DNA from: an uncultured Flavobacterium sp.
Lineage (GTDB): Bacteria > Bacteroidota > Bacteroidia > Flavobacteriales > Flavobacteriaceae
Reading direction: 5' to 3'
Length of the DNA: 64,000 nucleotides
Assembly (NCBI RefSeq): GCF_943913405.1
Contig: NZ_CALTYA010000017.1
Location: 1 to 64,000 of the forward strand
How positions within the stretch are numbered: position 1 is the stretch's first letter; every line of letters starts with the position of its first letter. Shown one piece after another: positions 53,508 through 62,418 of the stretch. The notes beneath the pieces are model-generated. The model saw nothing but the letters and a program-made list of their open reading frames with translations. It was not told the DNA's origin and did not search any database. Position numbers and translations under genes: made by a program.

Positions 53508-53534
53508 AAAAAGCCCTAGAATTAGGGCTTTTTG
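53503..53534. terminator. Bidirectional terminator
   Basis: The stem 53511-53518 with 53523-53530 (AAGCCCTA/TAGGGCTT) has A- and T-tracts on its flanks. It separates the convergent genes at 53507 and 53538. Confidence 0.85.
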
Positions 53535-53537
53535 CAA

Positions 53538-55487
53538 TTATTTAGTTTGTGGAATTCCTGATTTCAGCCAAGCTTCATAATCTTCAATATCTGGTGTATA
53601 ACCAACTGGCTGATTCAAATCTTTTCCGTCAGAATCAACTATGATATAATAAGGCTGTGCATTTGCTTTGTATTTTGTAATCTGAAAATCACTCCATTTA
53701 TTTCCGACAGATTTGATTTTCTTGCCCGTTTCTTTTGAAACATACTGCTCATTTTCTGGCAATTCCCTCTTATCATCTACATATAAAGAAACCAAAACCA
53801 CATCTTTTTTTAAGATCGAAAGTACTTTATTATCAGACCAGACATAATCTTCCATCTTACGGCAATTCACGCAGGCATATCCTGTAAAATCTAGTAAAAC
53901 TGGCTTGTTTACTGATTTTGCATAAGCCAAGCCTTTGTCATAATCTTTGAAAGCAATAATATCATGCGGTCCTAATTCAGCTCCTTCGGGCAATTCAGAA
54001 ACACTTTCGCTTCCTCCTTTTCCTCCAACGCCATAAGGCGATTCGCTATAAGTCAACGGTGGCGGAAATCCGCTGATTAATTTCAAAGGTGCTCCCCAAA
54101 GCCCTGGAATTAAGTAAATCGTAAATGATAAAACTACTAATCCTAAAGATAATCTTCCTACAGAAATATGTGTCAATGGAGAATCGTGTGGCAAAGTAAT
54201 TTTTCCGAATAAATAAAAAGCTAAAGTTCCAAAAACAGCAATCCAAATTGCTAAGAAAGTTTCTCTTTCCAGCCAATGCAATTGCAAAACCAAATCTGCA
54301 TTTGATAAGAATTTAAAAGCCAATGCCAATTCTAAAAATCCTAAAAATACTTTTACCGTATTCAGCCAGCCACCAGATTTTGGCAAAGAATTCAGCCATC
54401 CTGGGAATAAGGCAAAAAGCATAAAAGGCAAGGCTAATGCTAATGAAAATCCGAACATTCCGATGATTGGTGCCAAACCACCTTTTGAAGCGGCTTCTAC
54501 TAATAATGTTCCAACAATTGGTCCCGTGCAAGAGAATGAAACGATTGCCAAAGCTAAAGCCATGAACAAAATTCCGAGAATTCCTCCTCTATCTGCTTGG
54601 CGATCTACTTTATTTGCCCAAGAATTTGGTAGCATAATTTCAAAAGCTCCTAAAAATGAAGAAGCGAAAACTAGCAGAAGAATAAAGAAAATTACATTAA
54701 ACCAAACGTTTGTAGACAATGCGTTTAAAGCATCTGAACCAAAAATCAAGGTAATTACAGTTCCTAAAAACACATAAATCAAGATAATTGAAACGCCATA
54801 AATAATAGCATTTTTAATTCCTTTAGCCTTGTTTTTGCTTTGTTTTGTAAAAAAACTCACCGTCATTGGAATCATCGGGAAAACACAAGGCGTCAAAAGC
54901 GCTGCAAATCCTGAGAAAAAAGCAATGAAAAAGATTGACAATAATCCTTTTTTCGGTTCTTCAATTGGCTTTACTACAATGTCTTTTTTAATTTCTGCTT
55001 TTTTGATTTCTTTAAAAGCGTTAACTTCTTTTGCAGAAACTGCTTTTACATCAAACTCAAAATATTTATTCTGCTGGATACAAACTTCTTTACAAACTTG
55101 ATACGACAATTCAACTTGAATCAGGTCATTTTTTTGATTTGTGATTTTGACAATCTGTTGCAATTGCACTTTCTCCTTGAAAAATGTTTCGTCGACTTTA
55201 AATACGTCGTTAAACGCCGTAATAGTTTCACTTTCAGTAGTTTTTCCTGAAAGCTCAAAATTACCTTTGCTATTAGGAAATAAAACTTCCAACGGCAAAG
55301 CGCCACCATCTGGAGTAAACTGAGAATAAACATGCCATTCGGGTTCGATAACTCCGTCAAAAGTCAGCAAATATTCAGTATCAGATTTTTTTTCAATTTT
55401 AGAAGTCCATTTTACTGGATCTAAAATTTGAGCATTTGTGGTAATAAATGCAAAAAATAATAGAAATGTGAGGGCTATTTTTTTCAT
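53538..55487 (-). CDS. dsbD: Thiol:disulfide interchange protein DsbD
   Basis: DsbD moves electrons from the cytosol to periplasmic thiol proteins. The 649-residue protein has a Sec signal, an N-terminal DsbD-alpha domain with a Cys pair (VSYQVCKEVCIQQ), and an eight-helix CcdA-type core (AALLTPCVFPMIPMTVSFFTKQ and CTGPIVGTLLV). The C-terminal thioredoxin domain has the active site CVNC near residue 537. It could support the lipoprotein MsrB encoded at 16730-17221 (inference). Its ATG shares one base with the tilS stop (TAATG), so the genes are coupled. Confidence 0.93.
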   Translation of the reverse strand: MKKIALTFLLFFAFITTNAQILDPVKWTSKIEKKSDTEYLLTFDGVIEPEWHVYSQFTPDGGALPLEVLFPNSKGNFELSGKTTESETITAFNDVFKVDETFFKEKVQLQQIVKITNQKNDLIQVELSYQVCKEVCIQQNKYFEFDVKAVSAKEVNAFKEIKKAEIKKDIVVKPIEEPKKGLLSIFFIAFFSGFAALLTPCVFPMIPMTVSFFTKQSKNKAKGIKNAIIYGVSIILIYVFLGTVITLIFGSDALNALSTNVWFNVIFFILLLVFASSFLGAFEIMLPNSWANKVDRQADRGGILGILFMALALAIVSFSCTGPIVGTLLVEAASKGGLAPIIGMFGFSLALALPFMLFALFPGWLNSLPKSGGWLNTVKVFLGFLELALAFKFLSNADLVLQLHWLERETFLAIWIAVFGTLAFYLFGKITLPHDSPLTHISVGRLSLGLVVLSFTIYLIPGLWGAPLKLISGFPPPLTYSESPYGVGGKGGSESVSELPEGAELGPHDIIAFKDYDKGLAYAKSVNKPVLLDFTGYACVNCRKMEDYVWSDNKVLSILKKDVVLVSLYVDDKRELPENEQYVSKETGKKIKSVGNKWSDFQITKYKANAQPYYIIVDSDGKDLNQPVGYTPDIEDYEAWLKSGIPQTK

Positions 55488-56797
55488 TATAAAAGTTCTA
55501 TTTTTAAAACTTGGGTTGTTGTTTTTTCAATATAAAATCTTCGGTCTTGTCGTTTTCCAACAATCCAAACTAATTGATTTTCAGAGAATAAAAGCCAAGT
55601 ATTTTCTTTATCACTTAAAGACAATTTTTCATCTTTAAAATACTTGCTGACTTTCTTTTTTCCGTCAATTCCTGCGGGGCAAAAGTAGTCACCTTCTTGC
55701 CATTTTCTTATCGTCATCGGGAACTTTAACTTTTCTTTATCTACGTAAATTGCACTAGAATCAGTTTGTTTATTCAATTCAGAAACTGTCGAAATCTTTA
55801 ATTTTATGGGAAGATGAATCTCAGAATTTTCTTCAATTTCATAACTATTTAAATCTTCTGTCGGAATTTCTTCCAAAACAAGAAAATCGCGGTCTTTTAA
55901 CAGCCTATAATTCTCCGAAAGTATAAATTTTCCGGATTGTGCTTCTGTCAAATCAGAAATATCTTTCCAAGCTTTAAATCCGAAAGGTTTCAACCATTCA
56001 AACAAATACGCTTCATAATTCGGAAGCCTTTTTAAGTCAAAAAGCCGAAAGAATTTCTGTCCCTCTTTTTCAGTAACGACTTGCTTGTAAACTAAAACCG
56101 AAGCATCTTCTGCCAAAGATTTCGCTTGTTCCAAATGCTTTAAAGTATCTTGAAATGAATTCAAAAAACCTGGGTTCAGGCTTTTCAAAATCGGAACAAC
56201 GTCGTGGCGCAATTTATTTCGTAGATATTTATCAGAAGCATTACTGCTGTCTTCTCGCCACTCAATTTTATTCTCAGAAGCAAATTCTTCAATTTCTTCT
56301 CGAGAAAAACTCAATAGCGGACGCACAATTTTATCATTTTGAACCGGAATTCCAGTCAAGCCTTCCAAGCCAGTGCCGCGGGTGAAATTGATCAAAAAAG
56401 TTTCCAAATTATCATCTAAATGATGCGCTGTCAAAATATAATCGAGTTGATTTTCCTGAAGCAATTGATGAAACCAAATGTATCTTAATTGGCGTGCGGC
56501 AACTTGAATCGAAAGTTTATTATCCTTGGCAAAACTTTCTGTATCAAAAGAAGTTACGAATAATTTTAAATTATTTTCAGAAGCTAAATTTTTAATAAAA
56601 TTCTCATCTTCATCGCTTTCAATTCCACGTAGTTGAAAATTGCAATGGGCTAGTGAAATATCATAATTTAACTGCTTCAATAAAGTTGCCAAAACTACGC
56701 TGTCAATTCCTCCGCTGATTGCCAAAAGCAGTTTTTTTTCTTTTAAGAAAGGAAGATTTTCTGAGAGCTGTTTTTGATATTTAGAAAGCATTTTCAA
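55487..56797 (-). CDS. tilS: tRNA(Ile)-lysidine synthase
   Basis: TilS modifies C34 of the CAU-anticodon tRNA(Ile) to lysidine, which makes it read AUA. The 436-residue product has the PP-loop SGGIDS at 28-33, then HCNFQLRGIESDEDENF and the TAHHLDDNLETFLINFTRGTGLEGLTGIP segment. C-terminal substrate-binding domains follow, with RKWQEGDYFCPAG near the end. It lies between pabB and dsbD on the minus strand and shares one base with the dsbD start. No related RNA gene lies near it. Confidence 0.95.
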   Translation of the reverse strand: MKMLSKYQKQLSENLPFLKEKKLLLAISGGIDSVVLATLLKQLNYDISLAHCNFQLRGIESDEDENFIKNLASENNLKLFVTSFDTESFAKDNKLSIQVAARQLRYIWFHQLLQENQLDYILTAHHLDDNLETFLINFTRGTGLEGLTGIPVQNDKIVRPLLSFSREEIEEFASENKIEWREDSSNASDKYLRNKLRHDVVPILKSLNPGFLNSFQDTLKHLEQAKSLAEDASVLVYKQVVTEKEGQKFFRLFDLKRLPNYEAYLFEWLKPFGFKAWKDISDLTEAQSGKFILSENYRLLKDRDFLVLEEIPTEDLNSYEIEENSEIHLPIKLKISTVSELNKQTDSSAIYVDKEKLKFPMTIRKWQEGDYFCPAGIDGKKKVSKYFKDEKLSLSDKENTWLLFSENQLVWIVGKRQDRRFYIEKTTTQVLKIELL

Positions 56798-56822
56798 AGA
56801 TAAGAAAAGGAAGTTTTAATAC

Positions 56823-56847
56823 CTAACAGGTTTTTAAAACCTGTTAG
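56823..56847. repeat. Perfect 12-bp palindrome between pabB and tilS
   Basis: CTAACAGGTTTT (56823-56834) is followed after one base by its exact inverse (56836-56847). There is no T-tract, so it is not a standard terminator. Palindromes of the form AACAGGTTTT-AAAACCTGTT are, from memory, common dispersed elements in flavobacteria. Confidence 0.6.
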
Positions 56848-56858
56848 AATTTTGAAAT

Positions 56859-58151
56859 TTACGTTTCTAAAACGCTTCGCATCGCTTTCGCTTTCAACAG
56901 ACATTCTTCATATTCCTTTTCAGGAATTGACTGTGAAGTTATTGCACTTCCGACAGAAAACGAAACATAATTATTTTCTTCGTTATATAAAATGCTTCGG
57001 ATAACTACGTTGAAATCAAAGTCGTTTTCTGGCGTAAAATAACCAATCGCACCACTGTAAAGTCCGCGTTTTGTTTCTTCCAAATCTTCTATAATTTGCA
57101 TTGCAGAAATCTTTGGAGCGCCTGTCATGCTTCCCATCGGGAAAGTTGTCTTGATAATTTCAACTGGAGATTTGTCAATTTCCACTTTTGAAATTACGGT
57201 AGAAATTAAATGATGAACTTGTTTGAAAGAATAAGCACCACATAATTCTTCCACTTCAACGGAACCTTTTGAAGCAGTTCGAGACAAATCATTTCTGACC
57301 AAATCGACGATCATTATGTTTTCAGAACGCTCTTTTTCATTTGAAATCAGTTGTTGTTTTATCTTTTCGTCTTCCACTAAATCTTCGTGTCGTTTCGCTG
57401 TTCCTTTTATCGGTTGGGAAATTATTTTGCTATTTTCTTTGTGAAGATATCTTTCTGGAGAAGCTGACAATAAAAACTGCTTGTGATTTTTGAAAAATAC
57501 GGCAAACGGCGGTTCTGAAATTTCATTCAGCTTTTGGTAAATTTCAACTGGATTTATCTTGGCGTTTTCGGCATAAAATTCCATACAGAAATTGGCTTCA
57601 TAAATATCGCCTAGATGAATGTGTTCAAGCATATTTGAAACTTTTTCTAAGTATTTTTCTTCGGAAATTCTCTGTTGAATCTGCAAACTGCTATCTGAAT
57701 TCTGTGAACTAAAGTCTGAAATCTGATAAATTTCTTCCAAATCTTCTTCCACTTCGTCATCGCACATATTTAAATATTTGATTTCGAGTTGATCACCTTT
57801 TAAAAGGAAAAGTTTTTTGGGCTGAAAGAAAAATAATTCTGGAAAATTTAGTCCGTCAAAATTTTTGGATTTCAATTCTTCGGTATCGTTTTTTAAATCG
57901 TAAGAAAGATAGCCGAATAGCCAATCTTTTGTGGTTTGCTGATATTGTTTTAAATCTTCAAAAGCATTGATTTCATCTGTTTTTATCGATGTAAAAGCAT
58001 CAACGGCAAGCATTGTATCAAATGAAGTGTATTTCTGTTCGTAATTATTGCTATCTAAAAAAATGGCTTCACGGAATTGCTTTGACCAATTCAGAAGCTG
58101 TTTTTTGAATGCTGTTGGGTTTTTAATTTGAAGGTTTATTGCAGTTCTCAA
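56859..58151 (-). CDS. pabB: Aminodeoxychorismate synthase component I
   Basis: PabB makes aminodeoxychorismate from chorismate and ammonia in folate synthesis. The 430-residue protein carries the chorismate-binding domain. Motifs are PIKGTAKR, NIMIVDLVRNDLSR, TTFPMGSMTGAPKISAMQIIEDLE and RGLYSGAIGYF. In PabB enzymes the Lys of PIKGT is diagnostic (anthranilate synthases have Ala there). The N-terminal part is degenerate, as usual in this family. The glutaminase PabA is not in the window. Confidence 0.9.
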   Translation of the reverse strand: MRTAINLQIKNPTAFKKQLLNWSKQFREAIFLDSNNYEQKYTSFDTMLAVDAFTSIKTDEINAFEDLKQYQQTTKDWLFGYLSYDLKNDTEELKSKNFDGLNFPELFFFQPKKLFLLKGDQLEIKYLNMCDDEVEEDLEEIYQISDFSSQNSDSSLQIQQRISEEKYLEKVSNMLEHIHLGDIYEANFCMEFYAENAKINPVEIYQKLNEISEPPFAVFFKNHKQFLLSASPERYLHKENSKIISQPIKGTAKRHEDLVEDEKIKQQLISNEKERSENIMIVDLVRNDLSRTASKGSVEVEELCGAYSFKQVHHLISTVISKVEIDKSPVEIIKTTFPMGSMTGAPKISAMQIIEDLEETKRGLYSGAIGYFTPENDFDFNVVIRSILYNEENNYVSFSVGSAITSQSIPEKEYEECLLKAKAMRSVLET

Positions 58152-58288
58152 GGAATTTTATTTAAAGTGTAAAATTAGGGAAATAATATTATTGAGAAGT
58201 TGCAAAGTTACAAAGTTGCGAAGTTTTCAAGTTCTGTCGGCACGCAATGGTTCTTGATGTTTCTAAAAATGCGGAAAGTTTCTCAAAT

Positions 58289-58366
58289 AGCCCCGATGGT
58301 GGCTTTGTCTGAGCTCTTTCACGGCTGGCCAAAGCCGGGAAAAGCGAGTGCCATCCAGCGGGAATT
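58289..58366 (+). repeat. Structured intergenic repeat, copy 2
   Basis: It matches the 18.8-kb copy in TAGCCC, GATGGTG, TGAGCTCTT, AAAGCGAGTG and CCAGCGGGAATT. Its stems are CCC (58291-58293) with GGG (58360-58362), GGTGGC (58298-58303) with GCCA-T-CC (58350-58356, one bulged T) and an inner hairpin (58319-58326 with 58333-58340, one mismatch). The stem bases differ from copy 1 but still pair. Confidence 0.75.
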
Positions 58367-58403
58367 GCGCTTACTGAAAATGCCCGACGATTCGCTTCAA
58401 ATA

Positions 58404-58435
58404 AAAAACCCGCTTCTTGTAGAAACGGGTTTTCT
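58404..58435 (-). terminator. Terminator of lpd
   Basis: The stem of AAAACCCG and CGGGTTTT, extended by TTCT/AGAA past one mismatch, is followed on the minus strand by a T-run. It lies about 50 nt after the lpd stop. Confidence 0.75.
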
Positions 58436-58445
58436 TTATTTAAAA

Positions 58446-58477
58446 TTTCTAAAAATCTAACTTTCTAAAAATCTAAT
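58446..58477. repeat. Two 16-bp tandem units like the cassette-B arm
   Basis: TTTCTAAAAATCTAAC (58446-58461) is repeated once with one change (58462-58477). The 14-mer TCTAAAAATCTAAC also occurs in the right arm of cassette B (41949-41962). No four-helix-bundle gene lies near it, so it is a solitary arm-like sequence. Confidence 0.7.
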
Positions 58478-58486
58478 AATCTCAAA

Positions 58487-59893
58487 TTACATATGAATCG
58501 GTCTGTTTTCAGTTGCAGCGAGTGCAGCTTCTTTTACCGCTTCCGCATAAGTTGGATGCGCGTGGCTCATTCTTGAAATGTCTTCGGCAGAAGCTTTGAA
58601 TTCCATTGCAGTTACAGCTTCAGCAATCAAATCTGCTGTTCTTGCACCAATCATGTGAATTCCTAAAACTTCGTCTGTTTTTTTGTCAGCCAAGATTTTC
58701 ACGAAACCGTCAGTGTCACCGCTTGCGCGAGAACGTCCCAATGCTTTGAAAGGAAAACTTCCGGCTTTGTACTCCACTCCTGCTTCTTTCAACTGCTCTT
58801 CTGTTTTACCAACAGCGGCAACTTCTGGCCAAGTATAAACTACGCCTGGAATCAAGTTGTAATCGATGTGCGGCTTTTGTCCGGCGATTGTTTCAGCTAC
58901 GAAAACACCTTCTTCTTCGGCTTTGTGAGCTAACATTGCACCTTTGATTACGTCTCCGATTGCGTAGATATTTGAAACTGAAGTCTGCAAATGGTCGTTA
59001 ACTTCCACTTGTCCTCTTTCAGTGATTTTTACGCCCGCTTTTTCAGCATTCAAACCGTCAGTATAAGGACGACGACCCACAGAAACTAGAGAATAATCTC
59101 CGTCAAGCGTAATGGTTTCTCCTTTTGCGTTTTCAGCTTGCACTTGAACTCCGTCTCCGTTTCTTTCTACAGATTTCACTTTGTGCGACGTGTAGAATTT
59201 CATTCCTTGTTTTTTCAAAACTTTTGTCAATTCTTTAGACAAACCAGCGTCCATTCCTGGAATGATTCTATCTAAATATTCTACTACAGAAACTTGTGCG
59301 CCAAGACGAAGATATACTTGTCCCAACTCTAATCCGATAACGCCACCACCAATAACGATAAGGTGTTTCGGAACTTCTTTCAAGTTTAACGCTTCCGTAG
59401 AAGTAATAATTTTTTCTTTGTCAATTTTGATAAATGGCAGTGAAGATGGTTTTGAACCAGTAGCAATAATTGTATATTTTGCTTCTAAAGTTTCTGAAGA
59501 ACCGTCAGCTTTTGCAACATTAATATGAGTCGCGTCTTCGAATGAACCAACGCCTTCAAAAACGGTGATTTTATTTTTATCCATCAAATATTTGATGCCC
59601 GAAACGTTTTGGTCCACAACTGAACCTTTTCTTGCAATCATTTGCTCAATAGAAAATTTGATTTCGCCAGAAATTTCGATTCCGTGTTCTTTGAAATGCG
59701 TAATTGCATCGTGATAATGGTGTGAAGAATCTAGCAACGCCTTTGATGGAATACATCCTACATTTAAACAGGTTCCTCCTAAAGTGCTGTATTTTTCAAT
59801 GATTGCGGTGTTGAAACCTAATTGTGCCGCACGGATTGCAGCCACATATCCACCAGGTCCTGAACCAATAACGACTACGTCAAATGAACTCAT
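58487..59893 (-). CDS. lpdA: Dihydrolipoyl dehydrogenase
   Basis: This E3 flavoenzyme reoxidises lipoamide in 2-oxo-acid dehydrogenase complexes. The 468-residue protein has the FAD motif IGSGPGGYVAAIRAAQLG, the redox disulfide Cys42-Cys47 in GGTCLNVGCIPSK, the NAD motif IGGGVIGLELGQVY, IYAIGDVIKGAMLAHKAEEEG, and the C-terminal His-Glu pair in HAHPTYAEA. No E1 or E2 gene is adjacent. Confidence 0.96.
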   Translation of the reverse strand: MSSFDVVVIGSGPGGYVAAIRAAQLGFNTAIIEKYSTLGGTCLNVGCIPSKALLDSSHHYHDAITHFKEHGIEISGEIKFSIEQMIARKGSVVDQNVSGIKYLMDKNKITVFEGVGSFEDATHINVAKADGSSETLEAKYTIIATGSKPSSLPFIKIDKEKIITSTEALNLKEVPKHLIVIGGGVIGLELGQVYLRLGAQVSVVEYLDRIIPGMDAGLSKELTKVLKKQGMKFYTSHKVKSVERNGDGVQVQAENAKGETITLDGDYSLVSVGRRPYTDGLNAEKAGVKITERGQVEVNDHLQTSVSNIYAIGDVIKGAMLAHKAEEEGVFVAETIAGQKPHIDYNLIPGVVYTWPEVAAVGKTEEQLKEAGVEYKAGSFPFKALGRSRASGDTDGFVKILADKKTDEVLGIHMIGARTADLIAEAVTAMEFKASAEDISRMSHAHPTYAEAVKEAALAATENRPIHM

Positions 59894-60034
59894 GATATAT
59901 ATTTTTTTGTGTTTTTAAAATTTGTGTAGCAAAATTACGGAAGTTTTTTTGTTTAGGCTTGAAAGATTTCTAATTTCTACAAGTGAAAAATATTTGCAAG
60001 TCCGCGCAAGTTTGCCAAGACATTATTTTAAGAA

Positions 60035-60265
60035 CTAATAGCCATACTTTGCCTTCATTTTGTTTTTAAAATCTTCCCAAGATCTGACTTCGGATTTGCC
60101 CGAATTACTTCTGCTTGGCTTCAAATCCTTGGCAGTTGTTTCAGTATTTTCGATTTCTTCGATGATTTCCCCGAAAACAGTTTCTAAGGTTTCTAATTTT
60201 GTTTCGTCTTCAAGAATTTTTTCAAAATCGTTTTTTAATTTTTTCTTTAAAACTGTAGTTTTCAT
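60035..60265 (-). CDS. Small acidic/basic protein of unknown function
   Basis: The 76-residue product is highly charged and mostly helical, with a Lys/Glu-rich N-terminal half (LKKKLKNDFEKILEDETKLETLETVFGEIIEEIEN), a Ser-rich linker and a C-terminal WEDFKNKMKAKYGY. It resembles short antitoxin-like proteins in layout, but no toxin gene is next to it. It is 35 nt downstream of nhaA on the same strand. Confidence 0.6.
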   Translation of the reverse strand: MKTTVLKKKLKNDFEKILEDETKLETLETVFGEIIEEIENTETTAKDLKPSRSNSGKSEVRSWEDFKNKMKAKYGY

Positions 60266-60300
60266 ATCTGTATGGTTTTATAAAGTGATACATAATTTAA

Positions 60301-61653
60301 TTATTCTTTTGCGGTTTGCTTTTCTCTGGAAGCATTTCTGCTCAATAATATGTAGCCCAAAATTCCTGCAATTATCGACGCTGCAAAAATGGCGATTTTG
60401 GCTTGGGTAATTTGTTCTTCATTATCGTATGCCAAAGTCGTGATGAAAAGGCACATGGTGAAACCAATTCCAGATAAAATACTAATTCCGAAAAGATGAT
60501 TGACGGTCATTTTCTTTGGAAGTTTTACTATTTTCAATTTCAGTAAAATAAAAGTTACTCCGAAGATTCCAAGAAATTTTCCGACTATCAAACCGGTTGC
60601 AATTCCGAAGAAAATATTGTTTGAAAATAAATCTTCGAAATTGATATTGAAGACAACGCCAGCATTTGCCAAGGCGAAAATCGGCATTACTAAAAATGAA
60701 ACTACGGGATGCAAACCGTGTTCGAGCCTTTGCAAAGGTGGCATTGCGTGTTTGGTCATTGATTTCATTTTGCCGATAATATGTAATTGATCGTTCGTTA
60801 ATGTCGGTCCTTCGAGCGATTCAGTTTCATCTAAATTTGTCGAATATTTTTTAATTTTTTTCAGAAATCCTACTTCGCTTATTTTAGTTGTTGCCGGAAT
60901 TGTAAATGCAACTAAAACTGCTGCAATTGTGGCGTGGACTCCTGATAATAAAAATGGCAACCATACGCCTAAGATCCCGACAATCCCATAGAAAAGCGTA
61001 CTTCTCACTCCGAATTTATTGGCAATTATTAGCAATACGAAGAAAATCAAACCTACAATTAAACTGATATAAGAGATTTCATTTGTGTAAACTAAGGCGA
61101 TGATTAAAACGGCGCCGATGTCATCAACAATTCCAAAAGCGGTGAAAAATATCTTAACTGAAACAGGAACTTTATCTCCTAATAAATATAAAATTCCGAG
61201 CACGAACGCGATGTCGCACGCCATTGGAATTCCCCAGCCGGAAAGTGCTTCTGAATCGCCTCCGTTAAATAAATAGAAAATTAAAGCTGGGAAAACCATT
61301 CCCGAAATACCCACGATTATTGGAAGAATTGCGTTTTTAAATCCGGATAATTGGCCGTCGACCATTTCTCGCTTTAATTCCAAACCAAGTACGAAGAAAA
61401 ATATAGAAATCAGGCCGTCATTAATCCAATGGTGCAAGTCATAATCTAAGAAAACAGTATCATTAAAATTCAAAGAAATTCTGTTTTTCCACAGTCCTAA
61501 AAACCATTCTGACCAAGGAGAATTTGCCAACGCCACCGCAATTATTGTTGCCACCAAAAGTACCACGCCACCCATGACAGAATTGCTGATAAAGGATTTT
61601 AAGGGATTGATTACATATTTGTCAACGGGAGCTTGTTTTAATTGGTCTTGCAT
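60301..61653 (-). CDS. nhaA: Na+/H+ antiporter NhaA
   Basis: NhaA expels Na+ in exchange for protons at the inner membrane. The 450-residue protein has 12 membrane segments and the conserved features LELKREMVDGQLSGFKNAILPI, the two transport aspartates in FTAFGIVDDIGAVLIIAL and GWGIPMACDIAFVLGILYLLG. It has a longer cytosolic loop than the E. coli protein between the middle helices (FLKKIKKYSTNLDETESLEGPT). Confidence 0.94.
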   Translation of the reverse strand: MQDQLKQAPVDKYVINPLKSFISNSVMGGVVLLVATIIAVALANSPWSEWFLGLWKNRISLNFNDTVFLDYDLHHWINDGLISIFFFVLGLELKREMVDGQLSGFKNAILPIIVGISGMVFPALIFYLFNGGDSEALSGWGIPMACDIAFVLGILYLLGDKVPVSVKIFFTAFGIVDDIGAVLIIALVYTNEISYISLIVGLIFFVLLIIANKFGVRSTLFYGIVGILGVWLPFLLSGVHATIAAVLVAFTIPATTKISEVGFLKKIKKYSTNLDETESLEGPTLTNDQLHIIGKMKSMTKHAMPPLQRLEHGLHPVVSFLVMPIFALANAGVVFNINFEDLFSNNIFFGIATGLIVGKFLGIFGVTFILLKLKIVKLPKKMTVNHLFGISILSGIGFTMCLFITTLAYDNEEQITQAKIAIFAASIIAGILGYILLSRNASREKQTAKE

Positions 61654-61745
61654 AAAAGTCTTTTTGGTGGTTTTCTCAAAAATAACTTTTTAACATTTAA
61701 AAACCAATGAATCCTAAGGGTTTAGCATTTTTTTGGGAAAATAAT

Positions 61746-62204
61746 TTACAAGACAAAAGCGGTCGAATTTTTTACTTCTCCAATCATAAACGTGCTGTGC
61801 GTGCTTCCAATATGCTGTAATGTAGTCAATTTTGTCACCATAAATTCCCGGTATTCTTCCATGTTTTCTACGCAGATTTTTAGAATATAATCGTAATCGC
61901 CGCTGACATGGAAACATTCTAAAACTTCGGTCAATTTGACGACTTCTTTTTCGAATTGCGAGATAAATTCTTTGGTGTGTTGCATCAATTTTAAGTGGCA
62001 AAAAACTACGAAGCCTTTTTGAATTTTATTCCTATCTAAAAGCACTACGTATTTTTCGATAATCTGTTCCCGTTCTAATTTTTTAATTCTTTCGTAAACT
62101 GCTGTAACGGAGAGATTTAATTTTAAAGAAAGCTCTTTGGTTGTTCTTTTTGAATCTTCTTGTAACAATTTCAGAAGCTTTTTATCGATGTTATCTAGAA
62201 TCAT
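61746..62204 (-). CDS. Lrp/AsnC family transcriptional regulator
   Basis: The 152-residue regulator has an N-terminal helix-turn-helix (LDNIDKKLLKLLQEDSKRTTKELSLKLNLSVTAVYERIKKLE) and a C-terminal RAM ligand domain (FHVSGDYDYILKICVENMEEYREF). Lrp-type proteins sense amino acids. It is divergent from a Cys/Met metabolism PLP enzyme and probably controls it and itself; a methionine-related signal is likely but unproven. The 214-bp region between them is AT-rich and contains a possible TAnnTTTG box at 62263-62270 on this strand. Confidence 0.92.
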   Translation of the reverse strand: MILDNIDKKLLKLLQEDSKRTTKELSLKLNLSVTAVYERIKKLEREQIIEKYVVLLDRNKIQKGFVVFCHLKLMQHTKEFISQFEKEVVKLTEVLECFHVSGDYDYILKICVENMEEYREFMVTKLTTLQHIGSTHSTFMIGEVKNSTAFVL

Positions 62205-62418
62205 TTGGATATATTTTCGGTTATAAATTAATTTTATAGAAAATAATAGTTTTATAATTTACCAAAAATACTATTTATAGTTTAATAATCTAAATATATG
62301 CTATATGATTGATTAATTGTTTGTTTAAGTGTTGTTTTGGGATGTAATTTCCTGAAGATTCAAAGAGAAATCGCAGAGATATACTAACAAGACAAAAAGC
62401 TAATTAAAAAATATATTT

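Larger units (their letters stand above)
58152..58486. other. Non-coding region between pabB and lpd
   Basis: This 335-bp stretch holds the second structured repeat (58289-58366), the lpd terminator (58404-58435) and a 16-bp tandem word repeat (58446-58477). An 86-codon frame at 58200-58460 is only the repeat read in one frame. Confidence 0.75.

Noticed and set aside
58200..58460. 86-codon plus-strand reading frame
   Set aside because: It is the structured repeat and the lpd terminator read in one frame; the protein has no family features.
60035..60265. Antitoxin of a toxin-antitoxin pair
   Set aside because: The size and charge fit, but neither neighbour (nhaA, lpd) is a toxin and no overlapping small frame is present.
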